Positions 17,784 through 27,116 of a DNA stretch of 64,000 nt are shown here, one piece after another (the first letter of the stretch is position 1; each line of letters begins with the position of its first letter). The notes under the pieces are model-generated. The model was not told the origin of the DNA and searched no databases. It saw only the letters and a list, made by a program, of their open reading frames with translations. A program made the translations under genes and the position numbers. The DNA is from Bradyrhizobium sp. WD16. Lineage in GTDB: Bacteria > Pseudomonadota > Alphaproteobacteria > Rhizobiales > Xanthobacteraceae. The stretch lies in NCBI RefSeq assembly GCF_024181725.1, contig NZ_CP028908.1:5631501-5695500 (forward strand), given 5' to 3'.

Positions 17784-18254
17784 TGCCCGCTTTCCGAAGT
17801 TCGTGCTACATCGTGGCAACCTCTTACACGAACTTCGGAAAACAACGGGCACTAGCAAATTTATGATTCTAGTACCCTTTTATTTCCGAAGTTCGTGTCC
17901 GGACGATGCCGCAACTGACTCACGAACTTCGGAAACAGGCTACTGGTGTCCCGGTTCTAACGTTCGTATCACTTTGCAGCGAGCGCTCGTACGAACGTCA
18001 GAACCAAAGGGACACTAGTGTGGCGTCTCGCAATTGCCTATGCCCTTCGCGGCAAGCTCCTGTAGGCAATTGCGAGACATAAGCCGCACCAGCTTTTTGA
18101 TTTTGCTAGTGTCCTTATGTCTCCGAATGACCGTGCGAGCATGAGGCAAATGGAGCGGTAATTCGGAGACAGGACACTAGTGTGGTTTTGGATCTGACGC
18201 TCGTACGGAGAATTCGCTGCGACGCTGATACGAGCGTCAGATCCACCACACTAG
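17780..18254. repeat. Repeat locus with all five families (C-linker-C, B, D-linker-E, A)
   Basis: Six hairpins fill the convergent intergenic region: C1 17780-17855, linker 17856-17868 (CAAATTTATGATT), C2 17869-17946, B3 17943-18018, D1 18015-18092, linker 18093-18105 (CTTTTTGATTTTG), E1 18106-18180, A4 18177-18254. Neighbours without a linker share one CTAG (or the decayed CTGG at 17943). D1 ends in CCAG instead of CTAG. A4 has outer stem TGTGGT/ACCACA where A1 has TGCGGT/ACCGCA, a compensated change. The mscS stop codon is inside the first CTAG, and the FAD oxidase gene ends 14 bp after the last. Confidence 0.92.
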
Positions 18255-18267
18255 ACCGGGCTCGAGC

Positions 18268-19698
18268 TCAGATCACCTTGCCCGGGTTGAGAAGCCCCTC
18301 GGGATCGAGCGCCGCCTTGAGCGTGCGCATCAGCGCGATCTCGGTCTCGCTGCGGGCATGCCCGAGCCATTTCTTCTTCGCCGTGCCGATGCCGTGCTCG
18401 GCCGAGATGCTGCCGCCCACGTCGCGGACGAGGCCATAAACGATGGCGTCCATCTCCTCCTTCGGCTGGCGCTCCACGGTCAGGCCGTGGACCCAGGAGA
18501 CGAGATGCAGATTGCCGTCGGCGATGTGGCCGTAATAGACGCTTTCGCATCCAGGGATGGCGGCCGCGAGGGCCGCCTTGCAGCGCGTCGCGAACTCGTC
18601 CATCCGCGCGACCGAAAGGCCGATATCGTAGGAGATGTGCGGCCCGAGCACCTGGCCGAATTCCGAGCAGATGTCGCGCACCGCCCAGAGCCCCTGGGTC
18701 TGCGCCAGCGATTGCGATACCACGGCGTCGACCAGCAACCCGCGTTCCATCGTGTCCTCGAGCCAGTCCTGGAACCGCGGCGCATCCGCGGCCTCGTCAG
18801 CGCCCTGGGCTTCCACCAGCACATAGATCTGTCCGCCGGATGCGATCGGCGGACGGACACCGGCGCGCGTCGTGATCACCTCCCAGTAATCGGACCACAT
18901 CACTTCGAAGGCGGAGAGCAGCGGGCCGAGCCCGACGCGCGCAGCGTCCAGAAACCTGAGCACCGCCGGATAATCGGCGAGCGCGCACAGCGCCGTCATG
19001 GTCGAGCGCGGTTTTGCAAACAGCCGCAGCACCACCCGTGTGATGATGCCGAGCGTGCCTTCCGAACCGATGAACAGGTGCTTCAGGTCATAGCCGGCGT
19101 TGTTCTTGAGAAGCTTGTTGAGATTGGTGATGACGGTGCCGTCGGGAAGCACGACTTCGAGGCCGAGCACGAGCTCGCGCGTCATGCCGTAGCGGATCAC
19201 GCGGTTGCCGCCGGCGTTGGTCGAGAGATTGCCGCCGATAGCGCAGGAGCCGCGCGAGCCCAGATCGAGCGGAAAGAACAATCCGGCGTGATCCGCGGCC
19301 TGCTGGATCACCTGCAGCGGCGTGCCGGCCTTGACCGTCATGGTGGCGCTGGTGGGATCGATCTCCTCGATACCGACCATGCGCTCCGTCGAGATCGCCA
19401 CCCAGCCCAGCTCCGGCGCCGCGCCACGGCACAACCCGGTCAGGCCGCCCTGCGGCACGAACGGCAGCCCGACCCTGCGGCAGGCTTTGACCGCCGCGGC
19501 GACGCCCGCGGCATCGAGCGGACGCACCACCGCGCGCGGCACCTGGGGCGGGGTGGCGCTCCAGTCGTTGCAGTTGCGCGCGGGAATGTCGTCCCCGAGC
19601 AGCACGGCCTGCGAGCCGAGCAAGGCGCGCAGCGCGTCGAGCTCGCGGTCCAGCCTGTCGACTTCCATGACGCCATCCATCGCATTCTCACTGATCAT
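18268..19698 (-). CDS. FAD-linked oxidase, GlcD / D-2-hydroxyacid dehydrogenase type
   Basis: This is a 476-residue flavoenzyme of the VAO/PCMH family. The FAD-binding domain shows VRPLDAAGVAAAVKACRR, LPFVPQGGLTGLCRGA, and DLGSRGSCAIGGNLSTNAGGNRVIRYGMTRE, followed by SEGTLGIIT. The C-terminal FAD-oxidase_C domain ends with the conserved EHGIGTAKKKWL. Such enzymes oxidise D-lactate, glycolate or D-2-hydroxyglutarate with a quinone or flavoprotein acceptor. It is the last gene of a three-gene operon with a D-threonine-aldolase-like protein (10 bp gap) and a 2-hydroxyacid dehydrogenase. The operon probably degrades a 2-hydroxy or hydroxyamino acid (inference). Confidence 0.88.
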   Translation of the reverse strand: MISENAMDGVMEVDRLDRELDALRALLGSQAVLLGDDIPARNCNDWSATPPQVPRAVVRPLDAAGVAAAVKACRRVGLPFVPQGGLTGLCRGAAPELGWVAISTERMVGIEEIDPTSATMTVKAGTPLQVIQQAADHAGLFFPLDLGSRGSCAIGGNLSTNAGGNRVIRYGMTRELVLGLEVVLPDGTVITNLNKLLKNNAGYDLKHLFIGSEGTLGIITRVVLRLFAKPRSTMTALCALADYPAVLRFLDAARVGLGPLLSAFEVMWSDYWEVITTRAGVRPPIASGGQIYVLVEAQGADEAADAPRFQDWLEDTMERGLLVDAVVSQSLAQTQGLWAVRDICSEFGQVLGPHISYDIGLSVARMDEFATRCKAALAAAIPGCESVYYGHIADGNLHLVSWVHGLTVERQPKEEMDAIVYGLVRDVGGSISAEHGIGTAKKKWLGHARSETEIALMRTLKAALDPEGLLNPGKVI

Positions 19699-19708
19699 CT
19701 GTCCTGCC

Positions 19709-20788
19709 TCAGCGCAGCCGGCCGCGCGCCGCGACCGGCAGCGTGCCGATGATCTCCTCGCCCCGCACCATCACCACCTCGTCGACCATATTGACGACGA
19801 CGCAGACATGGTTCGGCACGATGCGCACGACGTCACCGACATTCGGCCGCGTGTTGCTGCGCGACAGGTCGAGAAAGCCGTGCTCCTCGGCGAAGCGCGC
19901 GATCTTCGCTTCGGGATGCTCGAGGATCAGGCCGTGGCCCTCGAGTCCTCCGGTATCCGAGGTCAGGGTCTTGGAACCGGCATCGATGATGCCGCGCTCG
20001 GGCGCTGCGCGGCTGACCACCGTGGCATAGACATGCAGCGCGCAGTCGTCCCAGCCGGCGACGCCCGCCGCGACCTGCATGCGGTCGTTGTAGATGTAGG
20101 TGCCGAACCGATGCTCGGTGGCTCCCTTGAGCTTGCCGACATTGGGCAGGTTCGGCGTACCGCCGGTCGAGACGATCTCGGGCTCGAGCCCGAGCGCGCG
20201 GACCCCGGCCACGGCCTCGTCGAAGAACCGCTGCGCCTCGGCCCAGCCGCTCTCGGTCGGATACATCAGGAAGCCGGCGAAACGCAGGCCGCGCGTCTCC
20301 TTGAGGAGGTTGGCCAGCGCGATCGCCTCGGCCGGCGTTTCGACGCCGGCGCGCTTGCGCCCGGTATCGCATTCGATCACCACGCCAAGCTCCCTGCCGC
20401 CGATCTCGGCGGCGGGCGGCAGACCTTCAATGACCACCGGATTGTCGGCCGTGACGGTCACGCGCGTGTGCGCAAGCAGCGCGCCGAGCCGGCGCGCCTT
20501 CTCTTCGCCCAGCAGATTGTAGCTGATCAGGATGTCGTCGAGCCCGGCCCCGGCCATGACCTCGGCCTCGCCGAGCTTCTGGCAGGTGATGCCGCGGGCG
20601 CCGGCGTCGCGCTGCAGGCGGGCGAGATAAGGGCTCTTGTGCGTCTTGATGTGGGGGCGGTTGGCGAGCCCCGCCTCGTCACACACGGCCTGGATACGCG
20701 CGATGTTGCGCTCGACCCGGTCCATGTCGATGACCAGCGCCGGCGTGCCGTAGTCGCGGGCGATCTTCGCCGCCAACGTCGTGGTCAT
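19709..20788 (-). CDS. DSD1-family PLP enzyme (D-threonine aldolase / D-serine dehydratase-like)
   Basis: This 359-residue protein has an alanine-racemase-fold N-terminal barrel, starting TPALVIDMDRVERNIARIQ, with the PLP lysine region RPHIKTHKSPYLARLQ near residue 50. The C-terminal D-serine dehydratase-like domain contains GWDDCALHVYATVVSR, DAGSKTLTSD and the metal-site region PNHVCVVVNMVDEVVMV. Members cleave or dehydrate D-3-hydroxyamino acids such as D-threonine or 3-hydroxyaspartate. Its start codon overlaps the stop of the upstream dehydrogenase gene (ATGA), indicating translational coupling. The exact substrate is not evident. Confidence 0.86.
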   Translation of the reverse strand: MTTTLAAKIARDYGTPALVIDMDRVERNIARIQAVCDEAGLANRPHIKTHKSPYLARLQRDAGARGITCQKLGEAEVMAGAGLDDILISYNLLGEEKARRLGALLAHTRVTVTADNPVVIEGLPPAAEIGGRELGVVIECDTGRKRAGVETPAEAIALANLLKETRGLRFAGFLMYPTESGWAEAQRFFDEAVAGVRALGLEPEIVSTGGTPNLPNVGKLKGATEHRFGTYIYNDRMQVAAGVAGWDDCALHVYATVVSRAAPERGIIDAGSKTLTSDTGGLEGHGLILEHPEAKIARFAEEHGFLDLSRSNTRPNVGDVVRIVPNHVCVVVNMVDEVVMVRGEEIIGTLPVAARGRLR

Positions 20789-21774
20789 GCCAGCACCTCC
20801 GGATTGATGACATTGTCCCGGATCGGCGCGCCGTCGAGCACGGAAAGGATATTGCGGGCGGTCTGTTCGCCCATGCGATCCAGGGCCTCGCGGGTGACGC
20901 CGGCGAGATGCGGCGCGACAACGACGTTGTCGAGCCTGAACAATGGATTCTCCGCCGACGGCGGCTCGCGATCGAACACGTCGAGGCCGGCGCCGGCGAG
21001 ACGGCCGGTAACCAGCGCGTCGTAAAGCGCCGTCTCGTCGACGATGCCGCCGCGCGCGGTATTGATCAGACAGGCCGAGGGCTTGAGGCTGCGCAGCCGC
21101 GCGGCACCGAACAGGCCGACGGTCTGCGGCGTCTTCGGGCAATGCAGGGTGACGAAGTCCGCGTCCTTGAGCGCGGCATCGAGATCGGGGGCGTGGCGGC
21201 AGCCGGCCGACTCGATCTCGGCCGCGCTCTTATAAGGATCGAACACCACCACCTTCATCTCCATGGCGAGGCAGCGCTTCGCCGTGCGCGAGCCGATGCG
21301 GCCGAAACCAACGATCGCCACGGTCCTGCCGTAGAGGTCGAACGGAATGGCGCCGAGCCGGTCGCCCCAGCGGCCCTGCTTGACCAGGCGGTCGAGTTCG
21401 GCGCCACGCTTGGCCAGGGCCAGCATCATGTACAGCGCCTCCTCGGCGACCGACGGCGAATTGGCGATGCCGGTGGTCATCAGCGGCACTTTCGCCGCGG
21501 TCAGCGCCGGCACGTCGATGGCATCGAACCCCACCCCCATGCGCGCTACCACCTCGATGCCTGCCGAAGCCGCGATCTCCGACGCGCCGAAGCGCGTCGG
21601 CCCGAGCGCGACGCCGTGCACCGGGGCATGACGACGCAACAGCGCATTGAAATCGTCCTGGGCAATGGCGTTGGGAAACTGGATGGCATCGATGTCGTCC
21701 CGCGCGCCGAACAGCGCCATGCCTTCCGGCGGCAGGGTCTCGGTGATCAGCAGAGTCTTTCGGTTCGTCGCCAT
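20785..21774 (-). CDS. D-2-hydroxyacid dehydrogenase (NAD-dependent)
   Basis: This is an about 329-residue D-isomer-specific 2-hydroxyacid dehydrogenase. The Rossmann motif VAIVGFGRIGSRTAKR is near residue 150. The catalytic set is present: Arg in LINTARGGIVDE, Glu in DVFDREPP and His in VVVAPHLAGVTREA. It resembles the phosphoglycerate-dehydrogenase-like subgroup. I chose the ATG at 21774 with a GAGAGGG sequence upstream; a GTG at 21783 is also possible. It is first in an operon with the DSD1-like enzyme and the FAD oxidase, and diverges from the RraA-like gene. Confidence 0.87.
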   Translation of the reverse strand: MATNRKTLLITETLPPEGMALFGARDDIDAIQFPNAIAQDDFNALLRRHAPVHGVALGPTRFGASEIAASAGIEVVARMGVGFDAIDVPALTAAKVPLMTTGIANSPSVAEEALYMMLALAKRGAELDRLVKQGRWGDRLGAIPFDLYGRTVAIVGFGRIGSRTAKRCLAMEMKVVVFDPYKSAAEIESAGCRHAPDLDAALKDADFVTLHCPKTPQTVGLFGAARLRSLKPSACLINTARGGIVDETALYDALVTGRLAGAGLDVFDREPPSAENPLFRLDNVVVAPHLAGVTREALDRMGEQTARNILSVLDGAPIRDNVINPEVLA

Positions 21775-22020
21775 GCCCCTCACGCCCTCTCGAGGATTTT
21801 AGCTTCGCTTGACGCGCCCTCGTCCCGCCGCGTCGCCAATGCCAAATCCTCTCCACCAGGTTTCTTCTGCTAACCCAGCGCAGGCGGGCCAGCAACCACC
21901 GTACGCGCAGGGCACATTGCGCAATCTCTGTGCCACCCGCCGTGCTGCGGCGCGCTCGACCTTGCTGCAGCCGTGACGAACGGGCAGTCTGCCGCGTCTC
22001 GTTCATGCGGAGACTGCAAC

Positions 22021-22737
22021 GTGACCCACGCCGCCGAACCCTTGCCCGCCGCCGTGCTGCAAGCCCTCACCCATTTCGACACGCCCACGATCTGCAATGC
22101 GCTGGAAATCGTCGCGCCATCCCGGCGGCTGAACGGCTACACGGTCAAGCCGCTGGTCTGCCCGTTTCCCAATCTGCCGCCGATCGTCGGCTATGCCCGC
22201 ACGGCCACGATCCGCGCGACCTCGGCGTCGGAACTGCCCGCAGCCGAGCAGCGCGCCCGCCGCTCCGCCTATTACGAATATGTCGGCACCGGTGCCGGTC
22301 CGCGCATCAGCGTCATCCAGGATCTCGATGGCGCCAGCGTCGGCTACGGCGCCTTTTGGGGCGAGGTCAATAGTGCGGTGCACAAGGCGCTTGGCTGCCG
22401 CGGGGTGATCACCGACGGCTCCATCCGCGACATCCCGCAATGGGCGCCGGACTTCCAGGCACTGGCCGGCTCGGTCGGCCCGTCCCACGCCTATGTCCAC
22501 GTCACGGCGTTCGGCGAGCCGGTCAACGTCGCCGGCATGACGGTGCGTTCCGGCGACCTGATCCACGCCGATCGCCACGGCGCCGTGGTCATTCCCTTCG
22601 AGCATGCCGCGCAGCTGCCCGCGGCGGTCGATCTGTGCAGCCGCCGCGAGGAGGTCATCCTCAAAGTTGCGCGCAGCCGCGACTTCACGCTGGAGCGGCT
22701 CAAGGAGGCCCTGACCCGGTCGGCCGAGATCCATTGA
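22021..22737 (+). CDS. RraA / HMG-aldolase-family protein
   Basis: This 238-residue protein of the RraA-like (formerly demethylmenaquinone methyltransferase-like) family starts at a GTG (MTHAAEPLP) with GGAG 8 nt upstream; an earlier GTG at 21973 is less likely. Typical motifs are FDTPTICNALE, GAFWGEVNSAVHKALGCRGVITDGSIRD, and VRSGDLIHADRHGAVVIP. Catabolic members cleave 4-hydroxy-4-methyl-2-oxoglutarate or oxaloacetate with a divalent metal; others bind RNase E. The divergent catabolic operon argues for a metabolic role (inference). Confidence 0.8.
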   Translation: MTHAAEPLPAAVLQALTHFDTPTICNALEIVAPSRRLNGYTVKPLVCPFPNLPPIVGYARTATIRATSASELPAAEQRARRSAYYEYVGTGAGPRISVIQDLDGASVGYGAFWGEVNSAVHKALGCRGVITDGSIRDIPQWAPDFQALAGSVGPSHAYVHVTAFGEPVNVAGMTVRSGDLIHADRHGAVVIPFEHAAQLPAAVDLCSRREEVILKVARSRDFTLERLKEALTRSAEIH

Positions 22738-22846
22738 AACCCGGCGGATCGGCGGTATAGGCAGGGCGGACAGGGTCGGGTAGACTAAATGGAACCAGGG
22801 CGGCCCTCGCCGCCCGACCTTGCCGCCGGGGCCTTAGCAGACATCA

Positions 22847-24151
22847 ATGACCGTCACCGACATTGCCACCCGCACCTATAACCACGGTTGGCGGCTCGAC
22901 CCGATCATCCGCAGCCTTCTCGACACCGATTTCTACAAGCTGTTGATGCTGCAGATGATCCGGAAGATGTATCCGGACGTCCACGTCACCTTTTCGCTGA
23001 TCAATCGCAGCAAGCACGTCCGCCTCGCCGAGGTGATTGACGAGAAGGAACTGCGCGCTCAGCTCGACCATGCGCGCACCGTGCAGCTGTCGAAGAAGGA
23101 ACACATCTGGCTGGCCGGCAATAGCTTCTATGGCAAGGCCCAGATGTTCTCGTCGGACTTCCTGGCCTGGCTGGTCGATTTCCGGCTGCCGGAGTACGAG
23201 TTGCGCAAGGTCGACGGCCAGTATGAACTTTATTTCGAGGGCCCCTGGACCCACACCAGCATGTGGGAGATCCCGGCGCTCGCCATCGTCAACGAGCTGC
23301 GCTCGCGCCAGGCGATGAAGGGACACGGCCGCTTCGCCCTCGACGTGCTCTATGCCCGCGCCAAGGCCAAGCTGTGGACCAAGGTCGAACGGCTGAAACA
23401 GCTCGACGGGCTGTTGCTGTCGGATTTCGGAACCCGCCGCCGCCACGGCTTTCTCTGGCAGCGCTGGTGCGTCGAGGCCGTCAAGGAGGGCCTCGGCAAT
23501 TCCTTTACCGGCACTTCCAACGTGCTGCTCGCCATGGACAACGATCTCGAAGCGATCGGCACCAATGCCCACGAGTTGCCGATGGTCTCCGCCGCCCTCG
23601 CCAACAGTGACGAGGAATTGCGGGTCGCGCCCTATCGAGTGCTCGACGACTGGCGGCAGATGTATGCCGGCAACCTCCTGATCGCCCTTCCCGATGCCTT
23701 CGGCACCACCGCCTTTCTGCGCGATGCGCCGGACTGGGTCGCCGACTGGACCGGTTTCCGGCCGGACAGCGCCCCGCCGATCGTCGCCGGCGAGCAGATC
23801 GTCCGGTGGTGGAACGACAAGGGCCGCGATCCCAGTCGCAAGATCCTGATCTTTTCCGACGCCATGGATGTCGACAGCATCGAGCGGACCTATCGTCATT
23901 TCCACGGCCGCGTCCGCACCAGTTTCGGTTGGGGTACCAATCTCACCAATGATTTTATCGGCTGCACGCCGGACGGCGCGGCGGACCTTGACCCGATCTC
24001 GCTCGTCTGCAAGGTCACCTCGGTGAATGGTCGGCCTGCGGTGAAACTCTCGGACAACACCGAGAAGGCCACCGGCGACCCGGAGGAGATTGCGCGCTAT
24101 TTGCGGGTGTTCGGCGGCGACGATCGATTCACCAGCGCGGTGCGGGTGTAA
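22847..24151 (+). CDS. pncB: Nicotinate phosphoribosyltransferase
   Basis: This 434-residue enzyme makes nicotinate mononucleotide from nicotinate and PRPP in the Preiss-Handler NAD salvage pathway. Typical sequence includes [15 protein letters not shown] near the N-terminus, [16 protein letters not shown] in the middle with the conserved FGTRRR, and [25 protein letters not shown] containing the phosphorylatable-histidine region. The C-terminal part [17 protein letters not shown] is also characteristic. Length fits bacterial PncB. A small VanZ-like gene follows 17 bp later and may be co-transcribed. Confidence 0.95.
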   Translation: MTVTDIATRTYNHGWRLDPIIRSLLDTDFYKLLMLQMIRKMYPDVHVTFSLINRSKHVRLAEVIDEKELRAQLDHARTVQLSKKEHIWLAGNSFYGKAQMFSSDFLAWLVDFRLPEYELRKVDGQYELYFEGPWTHTSMWEIPALAIVNELRSRQAMKGHGRFALDVLYARAKAKLWTKVERLKQLDGLLLSDFGTRRRHGFLWQRWCVEAVKEGLGNSFTGTSNVLLAMDNDLEAIGTNAHELPMVSAALANSDEELRVAPYRVLDDWRQMYAGNLLIALPDAFGTTAFLRDAPDWVADWTGFRPDSAPPIVAGEQIVRWWNDKGRDPSRKILIFSDAMDVDSIERTYRHFHGRVRTSFGWGTNLTNDFIGCTPDGAADLDPISLVCKVTSVNGRPAVKLSDNTEKATGDPEEIARYLRVFGGDDRFTSAVRV

Positions 24152-24168
24152 CGGGAGACACGCATCGC

Positions 24169-24504
24169 ATGACCAGACTGTTCCGCCTCGCCGCCTGGCT
24201 GCTGTTCGCCGCCATCGTTCTGGCGACCCTTGGTTCGCCGAGCCTGCGGCCGCAGAGCTCGTTCGGCCACGACACCGAGCATGCCTTCGCCTTCGTCCTG
24301 CTCGGCGCCGCCTTTGGCCTCGGCTATGCCGAACGCCGCATGGAACTAGTGTTCGCGGCGATCCCCCTGATCGGCGTAATCGAGCTGCTGCAGCTCTGGG
24401 CGCCGGGGCGCCATGCCAGGATCGAGGATTTCGTCGTCAATCTTCTGGCCTTCTGGGTGGCGCTTGCCGTGGCGAACCTGCCCCGCCTGGTGCTGCGCCG
24501 CTGA
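24169..24504 (+). CDS. VanZ-like membrane protein
   Basis: This 111-residue protein has three to four hydrophobic segments and the VanZ-like pattern DTEHAFAFVLLGAAFGLGY followed by PLIGVIELLQLWAPGRHARIEDFVVNLLAFWVAL. The family is small and membrane-bound, and its function is poorly known (VanZ gives low-level teicoplanin resistance). It lies 17 bp after pncB in the same direction. About 130 bp separate it from the convergent TctC-type gene. Confidence 0.75.
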   Translation: MTRLFRLAAWLLFAAIVLATLGSPSLRPQSSFGHDTEHAFAFVLLGAAFGLGYAERRMELVFAAIPLIGVIELLQLWAPGRHARIEDFVVNLLAFWVALAVANLPRLVLRR

Positions 24505-24638
24505 TCCGACACGCGATCTCGAAGCCGGTCTGGCGCCCGAAAGCCGGCGCGGGCCTCGCGGCGACGCCTTGGGTGGCTCCGGCGCTGAACAGAATCACTT
24601 CGCCCATGCGGTGACGTTCGCGGCATTCCGCACCCGCC

Positions 24639-25619
24639 TCAACGGGCTGTCTTTACGAAGAGCCTGGCGATCCCCGCCCACTTGATGATGTCGCCGCGCA
24701 GATAGCGATCGAACTCGGCCGTGGTCATCACCATCGGCGCAGCGCCCTGGGCCGCCCGTTGCGCCCGGACCTCAGGCTGCGTCACGGCATCCCGGATGGC
24801 CACGTTCAGCGCCTCGACGACCGGCTTCGGCGTTCCCGCCGGCGCCACGATGCCGAGCCAGATCGTTGCCTCGTAGCCGGGGACGCCGGCCTCGTCGGCG
24901 GTCGGTACGTCCGGCAGCACGCTGGTGCGGGTCTTGCCGGTGGTGGCAAGCGCCCTGACCTGACCGGCGGCGATATTGGGCGCCATGACGGTGACAGCGT
25001 CGATCATCATCTCGACCTGGCCGCCGATGATGTTGTTGCGGGCTTCGCCGCTGTTGCGGTGAGGCACATGGACGATGTCGGCGCCGGTCATGGCTTTGAA
25101 GAGTTCGCCGGCCATGTGATAGGGCGTCCCAGTACCGGAGGAAGCGTAGTTGAGCGTGCCGGGCCGGCTCTTCGCGAGCGCGATGAACTGCCGCAGCGTC
25201 GTCGCCGGGACCGACGGATGGACCACGATGACGAGGTCCGAGGAATTCACCGGCGCCACCGCGACGAAATCGCGCATCAGCTGATAATTCCGGTCGGGCA
25301 GCAGGGTCTCATTCGCGGTCTGGGTGTTCGACATCATCAGCAGCGTGTAGCCGTCCGCCGGCGATCTCGCCGCCTCGAGCGTGCCGATGACGCCGCCGGC
25401 GCCGGGCCGGCTTTCCACCACGAAGGGCTGCTTGAAACGATCCTGCAGATACTTGCCGATCAGTCGCGCGGCAACGTCGGCCGGGCCGCCGGCCCCGAAC
25501 GGAACGATGACCCTGACGAGATGTGTCGGATAGTCGGCAGCCTGCGAATGCGCACTGGCGCGGCCGAAGACGACCGCGGATAACGCGGCCAGCAGCGCCC
25601 ACGCGATCCCCGGCGCCAT
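24639..25619 (-). CDS. Bug/TctC-family periplasmic solute-binding protein
   Basis: This 326-residue protein of the tripartite tricarboxylate transporter receptor family has a signal peptide (IAWALLAALSAVVFGRASA) and the family start YPTHLVRVIVPFGAGGPADVAARLI. The ligand loop TLNYASSGTGTPYHMAGELF and PDVPTADEAGVPGYEATIWLGIVAPAGTP are also typical. GGGAGGGAGGGA lies directly upstream of the ATG at 25619. No TctA/TctB membrane genes are adjacent, as is common for orphan Bug proteins. It diverges from an M20 amidohydrolase gene and may bind that enzyme's substrate (inference). Confidence 0.9.
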   Translation of the reverse strand: MAPGIAWALLAALSAVVFGRASAHSQAADYPTHLVRVIVPFGAGGPADVAARLIGKYLQDRFKQPFVVESRPGAGGVIGTLEAARSPADGYTLLMMSNTQTANETLLPDRNYQLMRDFVAVAPVNSSDLVIVVHPSVPATTLRQFIALAKSRPGTLNYASSGTGTPYHMAGELFKAMTGADIVHVPHRNSGEARNNIIGGQVEMMIDAVTVMAPNIAAGQVRALATTGKTRTSVLPDVPTADEAGVPGYEATIWLGIVAPAGTPKPVVEALNVAIRDAVTQPEVRAQRAAQGAAPMVMTTAEFDRYLRGDIIKWAGIARLFVKTAR

Positions 25620-25802
25620 TCCCTCCCTCCCGGATCTTGTTGTCGTTCTCAACGGGGGGCGCAGCTTAGCACCATCCGCAGGCCGGATGCGACCCCCACG
25701 GCCGTCATCGCGGTCCGACCGCGCATGGCTTCGCGGCGGCGGCAAATGGTGCTAATCGGCAGGACGCCGGGATTGCTTAAGGACGTAAGGGACTCATTCT
25801 TC

Positions 25803-27053
25803 ATGGCTCACAGCGCCTCGAACCTGCAGATCAATTCGGACCGGCTCTGGGGCACGATCCACGAAACCGCGCAGTTCGGCGCCACGCCCAAGGGCGGCGT
25901 GCGCCGCCTGACCCTCGGCCCCGAGGACCAGAAGGTGCGCGACTGGTTTCGCGCGGCCTGCGAAGCCGCTGGCTGCACGGTGCATGTGGATACGCTCGGC
26001 ACCCTCTATGCCATCCGGCCGGGGCGCGACATGACCATGGATCCGGTCGGGCTCGGCTCGCACCTCGACACCCAGCCGACCGGCGGCAAGTTCGACGGCA
26101 TCCTCGGCACCCTCTCCGCCCTGGAGGTGGTGCGGACGCTGAATGATGCCGGCATCACCACCGATGCGCCGCTGTGCATCATCGACTGGACCAACGAGGA
26201 AGGCTCACGCTTCGCGCCGGCGATGATGGCCTCGGCGGCCTATGCCGGCGACTTCACCACCGAGGACATCCTGTCGCGCCGCGACGCCGACGGCATCAGC
26301 GTCGGCGAGGCCCTCGACGCCATCGGCTATCGCGGCAAGGAAGCGGTCGGCGCCGTCAAGCTGCAGAATTTCGTCGAGCTGCACATCGAACAGGGGCCAA
26401 TCCTCGAGGCCGAAGGCAAGACCATCGGCGTGGTCGAGCATGGCCAGGGTGTCATCTGGTATGACGGCGTGGTCACAGGCTTCGCCGGCCATGCCGGTGC
26501 GACGCCGATGCCGCTTCGTCGCGACGGCCTCGCCGCGCTCAGCGAGGTGGTTCTCGCGGTCGAGGCGCTAGCGACCGCACTCGGTCCGAATGCGGTGGGC
26601 ACCATCGGCGAGGCCGTGATCAGCCATCCTTCGCGCAACGTGGTGCCGGGCGATCTCGCCTTCACTCTCGACCTGCGCAGCGCCGATGCCGGCGTCCTCG
26701 ATCGTCTCGACGAGGCCGTGCGCGAGAAGATCGCGGCAATCGCGACGCGCCGCAACGTGGCCGTCGAGCTGACGCAGGTGTGGCGCAAGCTGCCGACCCA
26801 TTTCAATGGGAAGCTGGTCGACGCGGTGGAGACGGCGACCAGGGCGCTCGGCTATTCCCATCGCCGTATCACATCCGGCGCCGGTCACGACGCCTGCAAT
26901 CTCGCCAACGTGATGCCGGCGGCAATGATCTTCGTGCCCTGCAAGGACGGTGTCAGCCACAACGAGCTGGAAGACGCCACCCAGGCGGACTGCACCGCCG
27001 GTGCCAACGTGCTGCTCCACACCGTGCTGTCGCTGGCCGGCATCGCTGACTGA
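25803..27053 (+). CDS. M20 Zn-dependent amidohydrolase (hydantoinase/carbamoylase family)
   Basis: This 416-residue protein belongs to the family of allantoate amidohydrolase, beta-ureidopropionase and N-carbamoyl-L-amino acid hydrolase. Metal-ligand motifs are visible: GLGSHLDTQPTGGKFDG near residue 82, DWTNEEGSRFAP near 127, and the histidines of VELHIEQGPILEAEG near 194 and KDGVSHNELEDA near 385. The start at 25803 was chosen over 25725 because it begins the family-like sequence. A strong hairpin follows the stop. Substrate class is uncertain. Confidence 0.88.
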   Translation: MAHSASNLQINSDRLWGTIHETAQFGATPKGGVRRLTLGPEDQKVRDWFRAACEAAGCTVHVDTLGTLYAIRPGRDMTMDPVGLGSHLDTQPTGGKFDGILGTLSALEVVRTLNDAGITTDAPLCIIDWTNEEGSRFAPAMMASAAYAGDFTTEDILSRRDADGISVGEALDAIGYRGKEAVGAVKLQNFVELHIEQGPILEAEGKTIGVVEHGQGVIWYDGVVTGFAGHAGATPMPLRRDGLAALSEVVLAVEALATALGPNAVGTIGEAVISHPSRNVVPGDLAFTLDLRSADAGVLDRLDEAVREKIAAIATRRNVAVELTQVWRKLPTHFNGKLVDAVETATRALGYSHRRITSGAGHDACNLANVMPAAMIFVPCKDGVSHNELEDATQADCTAGANVLLHTVLSLAGIAD

Positions 27054-27072
27054 GCGAGGCACCATCGACGCT

Positions 27073-27102
27073 CCGGAGCGCGATCGATTGATCGCGCTCC
27101 GG
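27073..27102 (+). terminator. Hairpin terminator after the amidohydrolase
   Basis: This is a perfect 13 bp inverted repeat, CCGGAGCGCGATC / GATCGCGCTCCGG, with a 4 nt loop, 20 bp after the stop codon. The stem is very stable but has no clear T-tract. Confidence 0.6.
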
Positions 27103-27116
27103 TTGGCGAAGTTCGA

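Noticed and set aside
18017-18180. D and E hairpins as tRNA or known small RNA genes
   Set aside because: No anticodon arm, CCA or T-loop consensus; the stems are long simple palindromes.
17780-18254. The regularly spaced repeats as a CRISPR array
   Set aside because: Units are 72-79 bp long palindromes of different families with 13 nt linkers or none; there are no unique spacers of 25-40 bp and no cas genes.
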